This document shows, piece by piece, positions 32,041-41,495 of a stretch of 64,000 bases of DNA. The DNA is taken from positions 1-64,000 of the forward strand of contig JAACZV010000008.1 of NCBI GenBank assembly GCA_009996515.1, read 5' to 3'. The translations under genes were made by a program, and so were the position numbers. Origin of the DNA: Comamonadaceae bacterium (GTDB taxonomy: Bacteria; Pseudomonadota; Gammaproteobacteria; Burkholderiales; Burkholderiaceae_C). Positions within the stretch are counted from its first letter, which is position 1. Each line of letters opens with the position of its first letter. The notes under the pieces were generated by a model. It was not told the origin of the DNA, ran no database searches, and was given only the letters and a program-made list of their open reading frames with translations.

Positions 32041-35040
32041 TCAGAACTTGTAGCGTGCCTCCAGGTAGTACTGGCGACCGCTGGCGTCGACCTTCTGCTG
32101 CTCCTCCTCGCTGTAGCGATAGGTGGCGCGGACCGGGTTGGTCAGGTTGGTGGCGCTGAACGCGATCTGCAGTGCCGTCGTGACGTTGTAGTTGGCCGAG
32201 AAGGCCACGTTGGCCACCGGTGCCGCGATCGTCGGCGCGCTGGGCATCAGCACGCCGCCGATGTTGGACATGCCCTGGCTGTTGGCCGTGGGCGACGGTG
32301 CCGTCGTGCTGGACACATAGGAGCCGCGGTAGTTGTAGACCAGGCGCGAGCTGAACACGTCGTTTTCCCAGTACAGGCCCAGGTTGCCGGCGATCTTGGA
32401 AGCGCCGTTCATCGGGCGGCCGTCTTCCACGCGCGTCTCGGCGTAGCTGGCGTTGGACTGGAAGCCGAAGCCCCAACCGATCGGCTGCTCCCAGCTCAGC
32501 TCAAGGCCGCGGATGCGGGCCTTCTGCTGGGTGGAGCTGTTGATCATGTAGGTGCGGTAGGTGTTGGTCGAGCCGTCATACAGCTCAACGGTCTGGCCCG
32601 ACGCCGTGCCGCCGGTCTTGGCATAGCCGTCGATCAGCGAGCTGAAGGCCGACAGCGACAGCATGGAGCGCTTGGCGTAATACCAGGCCACCGAGATGTC
32701 CAGGTTGCGCGAGCTCAGCGGCGTCAGGTTGGGGTTGGGACCCGTGACCGTGCAACCCTGCGAGCTGCAGCTCTGGCCGCTGAAGGTGGCGCCGTAGAGG
32801 TTGTAGTTCTGGCGGCCAATGGTCTTGGACAGGCCCAGGCGGCCGATGATGCCCTGACCGAAGTCGTAGCGCAGGTTCAGGCTGGGCAGGATGTCGTCGA
32901 AGACGCGCCGGATACTCTCCTTGCGGTAGATGGTGCCGGTGGCGCCGTTGAACGGCACGTTGTCGTAATAGGGCTGGCCTTCGCTGACGTCGATGATGGC
33001 GTCCGGGTAGGCGGCGCAGGGCACGTAGGGCTTGCCCGGCTCGATGCGCTGGCAGGCGCCCGACGGGATGGGCACCGGGGTGCGCGAGGTCATCGTCGTG
33101 CGCACCAGGCGCACGCCGACGTTGCCCGACAGCTTGTCGGCTTCCAGGTTCTGCATCAGGTAGGCAGCGCTCTGGATTTCACGCAGGTCGATGGAGTTCG
33201 CGATGCGGCGCTCCCACTGCGGATTGGTCTCCTTGGCCAGGTCGCCGAACAGCTTGGTCAGCGTGTCCTTGGAGAAGTAGAAGCCGGTGTTGTCGAAGTT
33301 GCCACCCAGGTACTGACCGAAATCGCCGGGGTAGGGCACGGCCAGCGACGGGTCGGGCGCGTTGGCGGCGACGAAGGCCGACTTCAGCGCCACGGTCGAC
33401 AGGCCGTACTGGCGGCGGTGGTCGGCGTTGCGGAAACCGAAGTTCAGCGAGCTGAATATGCCGCTGTCCTGCGTGTACTCGCCGTCCACGGCGAAGCTCT
33501 TCTCGCTGTCGACCGTGTGGTAGCGGTTCAGGCCGCTGCGGCCGGTCAGGCGGTAGCCCGGCGTGCCGGCGGGGGCATCGCTGGCCATGGGGCGGGTGCC
33601 GCTGCCGGCGTTGATCCAGCTGAAGTCGGGCGCCTTGTTGAGGTCGGTGATGTCGTACTTGATGCCCTGGCCGTAGCGCGAGTAGGTCAGGCCGCGGTCC
33701 ATGTCGGTGTGGCCGACGCCCTTGGTGGTGCTCAGCAGGCCCTTGAGCGTCAGGCGGTCGTTGACCACCCACTTGCCGTCCAGGTCCAGGAAGCCGGAGC
33801 TGGCATAGGCGCCGCTGCGGTAGAAGCCTTCCGAGTCACCGACATACTGGGCCGGCAGGCCGTTGGCGTAGGAGATCTCGGCCGACTTCAGCACGCGCAG
33901 CTTGTGGCCGTAGACCGTCGTTTCCTCGGCGATGACCGGGTTCTTGATGGAGGCGTAGACGCGCTGGCCGTTGACGTTGGTGAACTTCGTCGCGTCGCCG
34001 AGCGGACCGGCGACACCCGTCAGCATGTTGTAGATCGCGCCCATGCTGGCGCGGCCGAAGTTGGCCGCGTTCATCTTGGAGTAGAAGCCCGTCATGCCCA
34101 CTTCCGTGTTGCTGGTGGGCTTGAACTGGCCGGAGAACATGCCGCCCTTGCGGTCACGCACGCCCTCGACGAACTCGGTGGACATGGAGCCCGGCAGGCG
34201 CACGCCGTTCAGATCGGCCGCCGTCAGGCCCGTGCCGGCCAGCGAGGCGTCGGTGATGCCCAGCATGGTGGCCGTGTTGATCTGGTCCCAGCCGGAGTTG
34301 GCGCCATAGGCGAAGCGCGAGGCGGTGTCGCGGCGGACATAGCGCTTCTCGGCGAAGACCTGGCCGATGAAGCCCAGCGTGCTGTCCTCGTTCTTCCAGT
34401 TCACGCTGGCGTTGAGCTGCGGGCTGGTCTTGCCGGGCAGGTCGGCGTACACGCCGCCGGCGCTGACCACGCCGCTGAAGCCCTTCTTGCCGTCCAGGGG
34501 CTTGCGGGTCGTCACGTTGATGGTGCCGGCCAGGCCGCCGTCGACGATGTTGGCCTGCGAGGTCTTGTAGACGGTGGCCGCGTTCAGCACCGACGAGGGC
34601 ATCAGCGACAGGCTGGTGGAGCGGCTGCTGGAGGACTGGTCGCTCAGGTACCAGTCACCGCCGGAGACGGTGTGGCCGTTGAACAGGATCAGCGACATGT
34701 CGGGGTTGGCGCCGCGCATCGAGACCTTCTCGGCCTCGTCATAGTCCGTGCGCACGGCCACGCCGACGACGCGCTGCAGCGAGTCGGCCAGGTTCTTGTC
34801 GGGCATCTTGCCCACGTCCAGCGCCGTGATGACGTCCACGTTGGCCGAGGCGTCGCGCTTCATCAGCAGCGAGCGCTCGTTGGACGCGCGGATGCCGGTG
34901 ACGACGACGGCCTCCAGCGCCTGCGTCTTGTTGGCGTCTTCCTTGGTGGGGGCGTTGGCCTGCTGGGCCATCGCCGCGCCGTGCATCAACGCGATCAGGC
35001 CGATGAGGCCCTGGCTGACGGGGGTGAACTTGAATGTCAT
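32041..35040 (-). CDS. TonB-dependent outer-membrane receptor
   Basis: This 999-residue protein has a signal peptide ending near AMAQ and a TonB box region (ALEAVVVTGIRAS). The plug domain has MPDKNLADSLQRVVGV, VSMRGANPDMSLILFNGHTV and NIVDGGLAGTINVTTRKPL. It is followed by a 22-strand-type barrel of about 800 residues ending in the aromatic LEARYKF. The plug wording matches the Xanthomonas/Caulobacter-type family often linked to carbohydrate or complex-organic uptake rather than siderophores. The start follows GAGGTAG. It is monocistronic, and no adjacent sugar-utilisation gene gives the substrate. Confidence 0.93.
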   Translation of the reverse strand: MTFKFTPVSQGLIGLIALMHGAAMAQQANAPTKEDANKTQALEAVVVTGIRASNERSLLMKRDASANVDVITALDVGKMPDKNLADSLQRVVGVAVRTDYDEAEKVSMRGANPDMSLILFNGHTVSGGDWYLSDQSSSSRSTSLSLMPSSVLNAATVYKTSQANIVDGGLAGTINVTTRKPLDGKKGFSGVVSAGGVYADLPGKTSPQLNASVNWKNEDSTLGFIGQVFAEKRYVRRDTASRFAYGANSGWDQINTATMLGITDASLAGTGLTAADLNGVRLPGSMSTEFVEGVRDRKGGMFSGQFKPTSNTEVGMTGFYSKMNAANFGRASMGAIYNMLTGVAGPLGDATKFTNVNGQRVYASIKNPVIAEETTVYGHKLRVLKSAEISYANGLPAQYVGDSEGFYRSGAYASSGFLDLDGKWVVNDRLTLKGLLSTTKGVGHTDMDRGLTYSRYGQGIKYDITDLNKAPDFSWINAGSGTRPMASDAPAGTPGYRLTGRSGLNRYHTVDSEKSFAVDGEYTQDSGIFSSLNFGFRNADHRRQYGLSTVALKSAFVAANAPDPSLAVPYPGDFGQYLGGNFDNTGFYFSKDTLTKLFGDLAKETNPQWERRIANSIDLREIQSAAYLMQNLEADKLSGNVGVRLVRTTMTSRTPVPIPSGACQRIEPGKPYVPCAAYPDAIIDVSEGQPYYDNVPFNGATGTIYRKESIRRVFDDILPSLNLRYDFGQGIIGRLGLSKTIGRQNYNLYGATFSGQSCSSQGCTVTGPNPNLTPLSSRNLDISVAWYYAKRSMLSLSAFSSLIDGYAKTGGTASGQTVELYDGSTNTYRTYMINSSTQQKARIRGLELSWEQPIGWGFGFQSNASYAETRVEDGRPMNGASKIAGNLGLYWENDVFSSRLVYNYRGSYVSSTTAPSPTANSQGMSNIGGVLMPSAPTIAAPVANVAFSANYNVTTALQIAFSATNLTNPVRATYRYSEEEQQKVDASGRQYYLEARYKF

Positions 35041-35101
35041 TTTTTTACTACCTCAGAAGAAATCCTGGCGCGGGCGATTCTTGCGACGCGCTCAGGACAT
35101 G

Positions 35102-35120
35102 CGGCCCCTATTCGGGGCCG
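35102..35120. promoter_or_regulatory. Palindrome upstream of the TonB receptor
   Basis: A 7-bp inverted repeat, CGGCCCC/GGGGCCG with loop TATTC, lies 62 bases upstream of the TonB-receptor start and 84 bases downstream of dppF. It may be an operator or the weak end of the dpp transcript; there is no T-run. Confidence 0.35.
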
Positions 35121-35203
35121 ATTCGGCACGCGCACAACACTGCGCTCATGCCGGAATGGCTCGCGGCCATATGTCGCCGTTATGACCTGCCCGGGTGACG
35201 TCC

Positions 35204-36163
35204 CTAAACCACGTGACAGGCCACGCGGCGGCCGTCCACCTCGCGCAGCTGCGGCACGTCCTGCGCGCAGCGCGGCTGGGCCAGCGGGCAGCGCTTGTGG
35301 AAGCTGCAGCCGCTGGGCGGATTCAGCGGGCTGGGCAGTTCGCCGTGGATGACGATGCGCTCGCGCCGGTCGGCCGCCCGCAGCGCCGGCGTGGCGCTCA
35401 TCAGCGCCCGCGTGTAGGGGTGCAGCGGCCGGGCGAACAGTGTCTTCTTGTCGCCCACCTCCACCGCCGCGCCCAGGTACATCACCATGACCTCGTCGGC
35501 CACATGCTCCACCACCGACAGGTTGTGCGAGATGAACACATAGCCGGTGCCGAATTCGTCCTGCAGGTCCATGAACAGGTTCAGGATCTGGGCCTGGATG
35601 GACACGTCCAGCGCGCTGACCGGCTCGTCGGCGACGACGATGCCGGGGTTCAGGATCATGGCCCGCGCGATCGCGATGCGCTGGCGCTGGCCGCCCGAGA
35701 ACATGTGCGGGTAGCGGCGCAGGTGCTCGGGCCGCAGGCCCACCTTGGTGGCGAGCTGCTCGACGCGTTCGCGGCGCTCGGCCGCCGTCATCGGCGTGTT
35801 GATCAGCAGCGGTTCGGCCAGCGTCGTTGCGATGGTCTTGCGCGGGTTCAGCGACGCGAACGGGTTCTGGAACACCATCTGCACGTCGCGGCGCAGGCGC
35901 TTGAGCGTGTCGGCGTCGGCCCGCGCGGCATCGGTGCCGCGGATCCTCAGCGCACCGCGCGTGGGCGGCTCGATCAGCGTCAGCTGGCGCGCCAGCGTGC
36001 TCTTGCCGCAGCCGGACTCGCCGACGACGGCCAGCGTCTTGCGGGCGGCCAGCGTGAAGCTGACGCCGTTGAGCGCCTTCACGGTCGCCTTCGGCGCGAA
36101 CAGGCCGCGGCTGACCGTGTAGTGGCGCGCCAGATCGGTGGCTTCGAGAAGCAGCTCAGACAT
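35204..36163 (-). CDS. dppF: Dipeptide/oligopeptide ABC transporter ATP-binding protein DppF
   Basis: This 319-residue protein starts at ATG 36163, overlapping dppD by 8 bases. It has Walker [11 protein letters not shown]-loop [11 protein letters not shown], signature FSGGQRQR, Walker [15 protein letters not shown] and the H-loop FISHNLSVV. The C-terminal oligo_HPY region is present ([12 protein letters not shown]; Cys-rich [16 protein letters not shown]), a cluster that binds an Fe-S centre in Dpp/Opp ATPases. It is the last gene of the amidase-dpp operon. Confidence 0.94.
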   Translation of the reverse strand: MSELLLEATDLARHYTVSRGLFAPKATVKALNGVSFTLAARKTLAVVGESGCGKSTLARQLTLIEPPTRGALRIRGTDAARADADTLKRLRRDVQMVFQNPFASLNPRKTIATTLAEPLLINTPMTAAERRERVEQLATKVGLRPEHLRRYPHMFSGGQRQRIAIARAMILNPGIVVADEPVSALDVSIQAQILNLFMDLQDEFGTGYVFISHNLSVVEHVADEVMVMYLGAAVEVGDKKTLFARPLHPYTRALMSATPALRAADRRERIVIHGELPSPLNPPSGCSFHKRCPLAQPRCAQDVPQLREVDGRRVACHVV

Positions 36164-37106
36164 GGGCCGCCTCCTCGACGGGGAAGAAGCAGCGCACGCC
36201 GTTCTCCAGGGCAGGGCGCTCGTCGCGGCAGCGCGGCTGCACGCGCGGGCAGCGCGGCGACAGCAGACAGCCCGCGGGCCGGTCCAGCGCGCCGGGCACG
36301 ATGCCGGGCAGCGCGGACAGCCGCGTCGCGCCCTTGTTGTGTTCGGGAATCGCGGCCAGCAGCGCGTTCGTGTAGGGGTGGCGCGGTGCGTCGAACAGAC
36401 CCGGCACCGGGCCGGTCTCGACCACCTGGCCGGCATACATGACGGCCACGCGCTGGGCCATCTCGGCGACCACCGCGAGGTCGTGCGTGATCATGATCAG
36501 GCCCATGCCCTGCTCGCGCTGCAGCTTCAGCAGCAGCGCCATGATCTGGGCCTGGATGGTCACGTCCAGCGCCGTCGTCGGCTCGTCGGCGATCAAGAGC
36601 TTCGGCCCGCAGGCGATCGCCATCGCGATCATCACGCGCTGGTTCATGCCGCCCGACAGCTGGTGCGGATAGGCGTTGGCGCGATTCGCCGCGTCGGGGA
36701 TCTCCACCTGCTCCAGCAGCTCGACGACGCGCTGCCTGGCCGCGGCGCCGCGCAGGCCCAGGTGGGCCTTCAGCACCTCGGCGATCTGCGCACCGACGGT
36801 GTAGCTGGGGTTGAGGCTGGTCAGCGCGTCCTGGAACACCATGGCCACGTCGCGGCCGATCAGCGCGCGGCGCTCGCTCGGGCGAAGCTTCAGCAGGTCG
36901 CGGCCCTGGAACTCGACGGCGTCCGCCGTGACCTTGCCGGGCGCGTCGATGAGGCCCATCAAGGCCAGCATGGTGACGGACTTGCCCGAGCCCGATTCAC
37001 CGACGATGCCCAGCAGCTCACCGGCCTCCAGCGACAGGTCCACGCCGTCCACGGCGGGGAAGTTGCCGAACTGCACGCGCAGGTTCTTGATCTTCAGCAG
37101 ACTCAT
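36156..37106 (-). CDS. dppD: Dipeptide/oligopeptide ABC transporter ATP-binding protein DppD
   Basis: This 316-residue protein starts at ATG 37106. It has Walker [11 protein letters not shown]-loop [11 protein letters not shown], signature LSGGMNQR, Walker [15 protein letters not shown], the H-loop [13 protein letters not shown] and the C-terminal cluster [14 protein letters not shown]. It pairs with DppF. The 110 bases between it and dppC hold a palindromic repeat rather than the tight spacing seen elsewhere in this operon. Confidence 0.94.
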   Translation of the reverse strand: MSLLKIKNLRVQFGNFPAVDGVDLSLEAGELLGIVGESGSGKSVTMLALMGLIDAPGKVTADAVEFQGRDLLKLRPSERRALIGRDVAMVFQDALTSLNPSYTVGAQIAEVLKAHLGLRGAAARQRVVELLEQVEIPDAANRANAYPHQLSGGMNQRVMIAMAIACGPKLLIADEPTTALDVTIQAQIMALLLKLQREQGMGLIMITHDLAVVAEMAQRVAVMYAGQVVETGPVPGLFDAPRHPYTNALLAAIPEHNKGATRLSALPGIVPGALDRPAGCLLSPRCPRVQPRCRDERPALENGVRCFFPVEEAAHV

Positions 37107-37116
37107 GCGAAAGCCC

Positions 37117-37199
37117 AATGCAACCACAGAGGCACAGAGACACGGAGGAAACACAGCGGCCTTGAAGGCTCCGTGCCTCCGTGCCTCTGTGGTTGCATT
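37117..37199. repeat. Dispersed palindromic repeat between dppC and dppD
   Basis: Perfect 19-bp inverted arms, AATGCAACCACAGAGGCAC (37117-37135) and its complement at 37181-37199, enclose shorter nested complementary blocks (CACGGAG/CTCCGTG). The sequence belongs to the CCACAGAGGCACAGAG-type intergenic repeats found in many proteobacteria. Their spurious translations read [10 protein letters not shown] and PPCLCASVV, as seen here. It has lower GC than its surroundings and separates two cistrons of one operon. Confidence 0.85.
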
Positions 37200-37216
37200 T
37201 CGATGTGCGCTGACAT

Positions 37217-38113
37217 TCAGCTCACCTTCTTCAGCTTCGGGTCCAGCGCATCGCGCAGGCCGTCGCCCATCAGGTTGATGGCGAGCACGGTGACGAGGAT
37301 GGTCAGGCCCGGCAGCGTGACGACCCAGGGCGCGCGCGTGATGTAGTCGCGCGCGGCGGACAGCATGGTGCCCCACTCGGGCGTGGGCGCCTGCACGCCC
37401 AGGCCCAGGAACCCGAGGCCCGCCGTCTCCAGGATGGCCGACGAGAACGACAGCGTCGCGTTGACGATCAGCGGCGCCATGCAGTTGGGCAGCACGGTGA
37501 CGAACATCAGCCGTGCCACGCCGGCACCCGCCACGCGGCTGGCCGTCACATAGTCGCGGCCGATCTCGGCCAGCGCCGCGGCGCGCGTCAGCCGCACATA
37601 GCCGGGCAGCGCGCCGATGGCGATGGCGATGACGGTGTTGACCAGGCCGGGGCCCAGGATGGTGATGACGCAGATGGCCAGCAGCAGCGCCGGCAGCGCC
37701 AGCACGATGTCCATCACGCGCATGATGAGCGGCGACAGCAGGCGCTGGAAGAAGGCCGCGGCCAGGCCCAGCATGACGCCCGGCAGCAGCGACAGCGTCA
37801 CCGCCGCCAGGCCTATGCCCAGCGACACGCGGCCGCCGTGCAGCAGCCGGCTCAGCATGTCGCGGCCCAGCTCGTCGGTGCCGAGCAGGAACTGCGCATT
37901 GCCGTCCTCGGCCCAGATGGGCGGCGTCAGCATGAAGTCGCGGTATTGCTCGATGGGATCGTGCGGCGCCAGCAGCGGCGCGAACAGCGAGGCCGTCGCG
38001 ATGAGGGCGAACACGATCAGCGCGACGAAGGCGCCGCGGTTGGCGGTGAAGCCCAGCCAGAACTCGCGCAGCGGGCCGGGCGGTTCCAGGGGTTTGTCGA
38101 GGACGGCGCTCAT
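37217..38113 (-). CDS. dppC: Dipeptide ABC transporter permease DppC
   Basis: This 298-residue protein starts at ATG 38113, overlapping the GNAT stop (ATGA). It has an N-terminal OppC-type helix followed by a periplasmic loop ([18 protein letters not shown]), five further helices and the EAA loop region ([21 protein letters not shown], then [10 protein letters not shown]). The C-terminus [14 protein letters not shown] is typical of the family. Confidence 0.94.
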   Translation of the reverse strand: MSAVLDKPLEPPGPLREFWLGFTANRGAFVALIVFALIATASLFAPLLAPHDPIEQYRDFMLTPPIWAEDGNAQFLLGTDELGRDMLSRLLHGGRVSLGIGLAAVTLSLLPGVMLGLAAAFFQRLLSPLIMRVMDIVLALPALLLAICVITILGPGLVNTVIAIAIGALPGYVRLTRAAALAEIGRDYVTASRVAGAGVARLMFVTVLPNCMAPLIVNATLSFSSAILETAGLGFLGLGVQAPTPEWGTMLSAARDYITRAPWVVTLPGLTILVTVLAINLMGDGLRDALDPKLKKVS

Positions 38114-38565
38114 GCGCTGTGCTCCTGCAATATCAGTCGGGCCTCCACCCGGTCCAGCCCCGGCGCCAGGCCGTCGGCCTCGCGCGCGACGACCTCGAAG
38201 CCCTGCTTCACGAAGAAGCCCTCGCTCAGCTGGCTGGTCGTGATGGACACCGTTTGCAGGCCGCCTGCCGCGCGGATGGCGGCGAGCCGCGCCTCCAGCA
38301 GCGCAAGCCCCAGGCCCTGGCCATGCAGCTCGCGCTGCGCCAGCCCCCAGCACAGGCGCGCGTCGGTGCCGTTGGCACACCAGCCGCCACAGGCGACCAG
38401 GCGGCCGTCCCGTTCGGCGACGACATAACCCGGCGGGCCGGCGCGCAGGAATTCCTCGAACTCCGGCCGCTCGCTCGGGGCGAAGAAGCGCGGCATGTTG
38501 CCGTCGAACAGCGCCATGCAGGCGGGCAGATCCTCAGGCGCATAGGCGCGGATGTGGGTGTTCAA
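38110..38565 (-). CDS. GNAT-family acetyltransferase embedded in the dpp operon
   Basis: This 151-residue protein starts at TTG 38565, supported by GGAGGTGGCCA immediately upstream and a TTGA overlap with the dppB stop; no ATG is available. The GNAT core is visible: [18 protein letters not shown] (beta strands), [24 protein letters not shown] (acetyl-CoA-binding QGxGxxLL-type motif A) and [10 protein letters not shown]. Both ends overlap the neighbouring permease genes by 4 bases, so it is an integral operon member. It may acetylate an imported peptide or amino sugar; this is inference. Confidence 0.82.
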   Translation of the reverse strand: MNTHIRAYAPEDLPACMALFDGNMPRFFAPSERPEFEEFLRAGPPGYVVAERDGRLVACGGWCANGTDARLCWGLAQRELHGQGLGLALLEARLAAIRAAGGLQTVSITTSQLSEGFFVKQGFEVVAREADGLAPGLDRVEARLILQEHSA

Positions 38566-39575
38566 TGGCCACCTCCACGGATGCGCGGATTCACCACGCC
38601 ATACAGCAGGTCCACCACCAGGTTCACCACGATGAAGGTCAGCGCCGAGATCAGGATACCGGCCTGCACGACCGGATAGTCGCGCCGCGCGATCGAGTCG
38701 ATCAGCCATTTGCCGATGCCGGGCCAGGAGAAGATGGTCTCGGTCAGCACGGCGCCGGCCAGCAGGCTGCCGGTCTGCAGGCCCACCACCGTCAGCACCG
38801 GGATCAGCGCGTTGCGCAGCGCATGCACCACCACCACGCGCGTGGGCGACAGGCCCTTGGCGCGCGCGGTGCGCACATAGTCCTCGCGCAGCACCTCCAG
38901 CATGGACGAGCGCGTCATGCGCGCCACCACCGCCAGCGTGCTGGTGCCCAGCACCAGCGCCGGCAGGATCAGGTGCATCAGCGCGGACTTGAACGCGCCC
39001 TCCTCGTCGCTGAGCGCCGCGTCGATCAGCATGAAGCCGGTCACGCGCTCGGGGTCGTACTCGATACCGATGCGGCCCGACACCGGCGTCCAGCCCAGCT
39101 GCACCGAGAAGAACATGATGAGGATCAGCCCCCACCAGAACACCGGCATGGAATAGCCCACGGTGGCCGTGCCCATGACGCCCTGGTCCAGCAGCGAGCC
39201 GCGCTTGAGGCCGGCGCTGACGCCCAGCAGCAGCCCGAAGCCCACCGCGAACAGCAGAGCCGCCGCGGCCAGCTCCACGGTGGCCGGGAACAGCGCGGCG
39301 AACTCCTTGGCCACCGGCTCGCGGCTGACCAGGCTCTGGCCCAGGTCGCCGTGCAGCAGCTTGGTCACGTAGTCCGCATATTGCACCGGCAGCGGCTGGT
39401 CCAGCCCCATGCGCTTGACCAGCGCCGCGTGCGCCTCGGGGTCCAGCCGGCGCTCACCCATCATGACCTCGATGGGGTCGCCGGGCACCAGGCGGATCAG
39501 GCCGAAGGCGACGAGGGTGATGCCGATCAGCGTCGGCACCAGCGTGGCCAGGCGTTTGAGCAGGAAGCCGAGCAT
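38562..39575 (-). CDS. dppB: Dipeptide ABC transporter permease DppB
   Basis: This 337-residue protein has six membrane helices. The N-terminus MLGFLLKRLATLVPTLIGIT and the loop GDPIEVMMGERRLDPEA are standard for DppB/OppB. The EAA region is MLEVLREDYVRTARAKGLSP, and the segment AVLTETIFSWPGIGKWLIDSI is conserved. It begins 9 bases after the amidase stop, so the amidase is the promoter-proximal gene. Confidence 0.94.
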   Translation of the reverse strand: MLGFLLKRLATLVPTLIGITLVAFGLIRLVPGDPIEVMMGERRLDPEAHAALVKRMGLDQPLPVQYADYVTKLLHGDLGQSLVSREPVAKEFAALFPATVELAAAALLFAVGFGLLLGVSAGLKRGSLLDQGVMGTATVGYSMPVFWWGLILIMFFSVQLGWTPVSGRIGIEYDPERVTGFMLIDAALSDEEGAFKSALMHLILPALVLGTSTLAVVARMTRSSMLEVLREDYVRTARAKGLSPTRVVVVHALRNALIPVLTVVGLQTGSLLAGAVLTETIFSWPGIGKWLIDSIARRDYPVVQAGILISALTFIVVNLVVDLLYGVVNPRIRGGGH

Positions 39576-39584
39576 GCCCGGGGC

Positions 39585-40475
39585 TTACCAGCGCGAGGTG
39601 TAGGGCCGCGTCTCGGTCTCCGAGGCGCCGCGGACCGGCATGCCGCCGGGCGTGGACGCGACCTCTATCAGCGCGGCCGTCTCGGCGTCGGGCAGGCCGG
39701 CGATGTCGCGCGGGCGGTACTTCATCTGAAAGGTCGAGATGACCTCCTTGGTCAGCGTGTCCATCTCGCCCGAGCGCGACACGTTGTAGCCGATGCGGGC
39801 CAGCCGCTCCTGCAGCCAGGCCACGTCGCGCGGCGCCACCTCATGCTCCAGCGTCTTCAGCGTCACCTGGGCCGCGTCGGGCCAGGGGATGAGGCCGGCG
39901 TCGGCCAGCTGCTTCCACGGGAAGTTGGGGCCGGGGTCCTGCTTGCGGCCGGGCGCGATGTCGGCGTGGCCGATGATGCGCTCGGGCCGCACGCCGTGGC
40001 GCTTCTGGATGTCGCGCACCAGCGCGATGACCTCGTCGATCTGGGCCTGCGGGAAGGGCGCGTAGACGCGGCCGGCCGGGCCGTCCACATAGCCGGGGTT
40101 GACGATCTCGATGCCGATGGACGACGAGTTCAGATTGGTCGCGCCGCCCCAGAAGCTGGCGCCGGCATGCCAGGAGCGGCGGTTCTCGTCCACCAGCAGA
40201 TAGCTGATGGCCGGGTTGTCGCGCACCAGGTAGTGCGACGACACCTTGCCGCCGGTGGTCAGCACCTTCAGCGACTTCTCCCAGTCCAGCACCGTGTAGT
40301 GCAGCACGATGTAGAGCGCGCGGCTGTCCTGGTTCTCCGAGGTGTAGCTGCGGTCGATGTGGGGCGCACGCTCGGCGCCGGCCGGCGCGGGCGCGGGCGC
40401 CGGTGTCGGCACGCTGGCGCAGGCAGCCAGCAGCAGGGCGGGGAGGGCGGCGAGGGCGCGGGAGAAATACTTCAT
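39585..40475 (-). CDS. amiD: AmiD-like N-acetylmuramoyl-L-alanine amidase lipoprotein
   Basis: This protein has 296 residues from ATG 40475; an upstream in-frame TTG at 40481 is less likely. The lipoprotein signal has lipobox LAAC (Cys19). The Amidase_2 domain has zinc ligands His59 (IVLHYT), His170 (IIGHADIAPGRK) and Asp180, plus Glu123 in GIEIVN. A C-terminal peptidoglycan-binding-like helical domain (about 215-260) follows. The architecture equals E. coli AmiD, an outer-membrane lipoprotein that cleaves MurNAc-L-Ala bonds, including in anhydro-muropeptides. It heads the dppB-GNAT-dppCDF operon, which suggests peptides released from murein are imported by the transporter. Confidence 0.9.
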   Translation of the reverse strand: MKYFSRALAALPALLLAACASVPTPAPAPAPAGAERAPHIDRSYTSENQDSRALYIVLHYTVLDWEKSLKVLTTGGKVSSHYLVRDNPAISYLLVDENRRSWHAGASFWGGATNLNSSSIGIEIVNPGYVDGPAGRVYAPFPQAQIDEVIALVRDIQKRHGVRPERIIGHADIAPGRKQDPGPNFPWKQLADAGLIPWPDAAQVTLKTLEHEVAPRDVAWLQERLARIGYNVSRSGEMDTLTKEVISTFQMKYRPRDIAGLPDAETAALIEVASTPGGMPVRGASETETRPYTSRW

Positions 40476-40601
40476 GCTCAAGGGGACGATGGCCTAGGTT
40501 GGATTGTTGCAGCGCAACGCGCCGCGCCTCTTCGGGTGAGCCCGCAGGCAGCCATGCCCGACGGGCCAGCGGGTATGCCGGTAGGTGATGGACGCGCGCG
40601 G

Positions 40602-41495
40602 CTAGAGCCCGGCGTTGCCCGCCACCTCGGCCGCCAGCCTGGGCCACAGCGGCTCCGGCAGGTCGTGGCCCCAGCCGGGCAGGATCTGCAGCCGCGCGCC
40701 GGGGATGCGCCGCGCCAGGTCGTGCGCCGCGGCCACCGGGATCAGCGGATCGTCCTGGCCGTGCAGGACCAGCGTGGGCGCGGCGATGCGCGCCAGCTGC
40801 TCGGCGCGGTGGTGGTCGGCCGCGATGGCGACCAGCTGGCGCGCCACCGCCTGCGGCCGGAAGGAGCGCTTCACGCTGTGCGCGATGCGCTCGCGCAGCA
40901 CGTGCGGTTCGGCCGGGTAGCCGGGGCTGCCGATGACGCCGTACAGGCTCACGTAATGGTCCAGCACGTTCTCGAACTTCTGCTCGGGCGTGCTGGCCGG
41001 CCGCGGCCGCGACAGCAGCGCGCGGCGCACCTTCAGACTCTCCCGGGGCAGGCCGCGCTGGCCGCTGGTGGTCATCATCAGCGTCAGGCTCTTCACGCGC
41101 TGCCCATGGGCGAAGCCCAGGTGCTGGGCGATCATGCCGCCCATGGAGGCGCCGCAGACATGCGCGCGGGCGATGCCCAGCGCGTCCAGCACGCCCACCG
41201 CGTCGCGCGCCAAGTCGGCGAGCTGGTAGGGCGCCTTGACCGGCAGGCGCAGCGTGTGCAGCAGCGCGGCCAGCGGGACGTTGGGCAGGCCCAGCCCGTC
41301 GAAGGATTGGGACAGGCCGATGTCGCGGTTGTCGAAGCGGATGACGCGAAAGCCCCGTGCCACCAGCTCGTCCACCAGGCCCTCGGGCCAGGCGACGAGC
41401 TGCATGCCCAGGCCCATGATCATCAGCAGCGGCTGGCCGTCGTCGGGCCCCTGGACGTCGACCTCGATGCGGACGCCGTTGGCGCTGAGTTGCAT
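40602..41495 (-). CDS. Alpha/beta hydrolase
   Basis: This 297-residue protein has an alpha/beta hydrolase fold: oxyanion region MIMGLGMQLVAW, nucleophile elbow CGASMGGMIAQ (Ser117), acid in VLHGQDDPLIP and catalytic His in PGWGHDLPEPLW. It resembles the esterase/aclacinomycin-methylesterase-like group. No signal peptide is present. The start shares one base with the clpP-like stop (TGATG), so the two are co-translated. Substrate is unknown. Confidence 0.88.
   Translation of the reverse strand: MQLSANGVRIEVDVQGPDDGQPLLMIMGLGMQLVAWPEGLVDELVARGFRVIRFDNRDIGLSQSFDGLGLPNVPLAALLHTLRLPVKAPYQLADLARDAVGVLDALGIARAHVCGASMGGMIAQHLGFAHGQRVKSLTLMMTTSGQRGLPRESLKVRRALLSRPRPASTPEQKFENVLDHYVSLYGVIGSPGYPAEPHVLRERIAHSVKRSFRPQAVARQLVAIAADHHRAEQLARIAAPTLVLHGQDDPLIPVAAAHDLARRIPGARLQILPGWGHDLPEPLWPRLAAEVAGNAGL

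Noticed and set aside
32020-35352. Open frame of 1110 codons on the plus strand opposite the TonB receptor
   Set aside because: Same explanation: mirror of a high-GC gene, no recognisable motif, and it runs through the receptor terminator.
37107-37376. Apparent N-terminal extension of dppD containing [10 protein letters not shown] and PPCLCASVV
   Set aside because: This is a translation of the palindromic repeat and part of dppC; dppD starts at ATG 37106.
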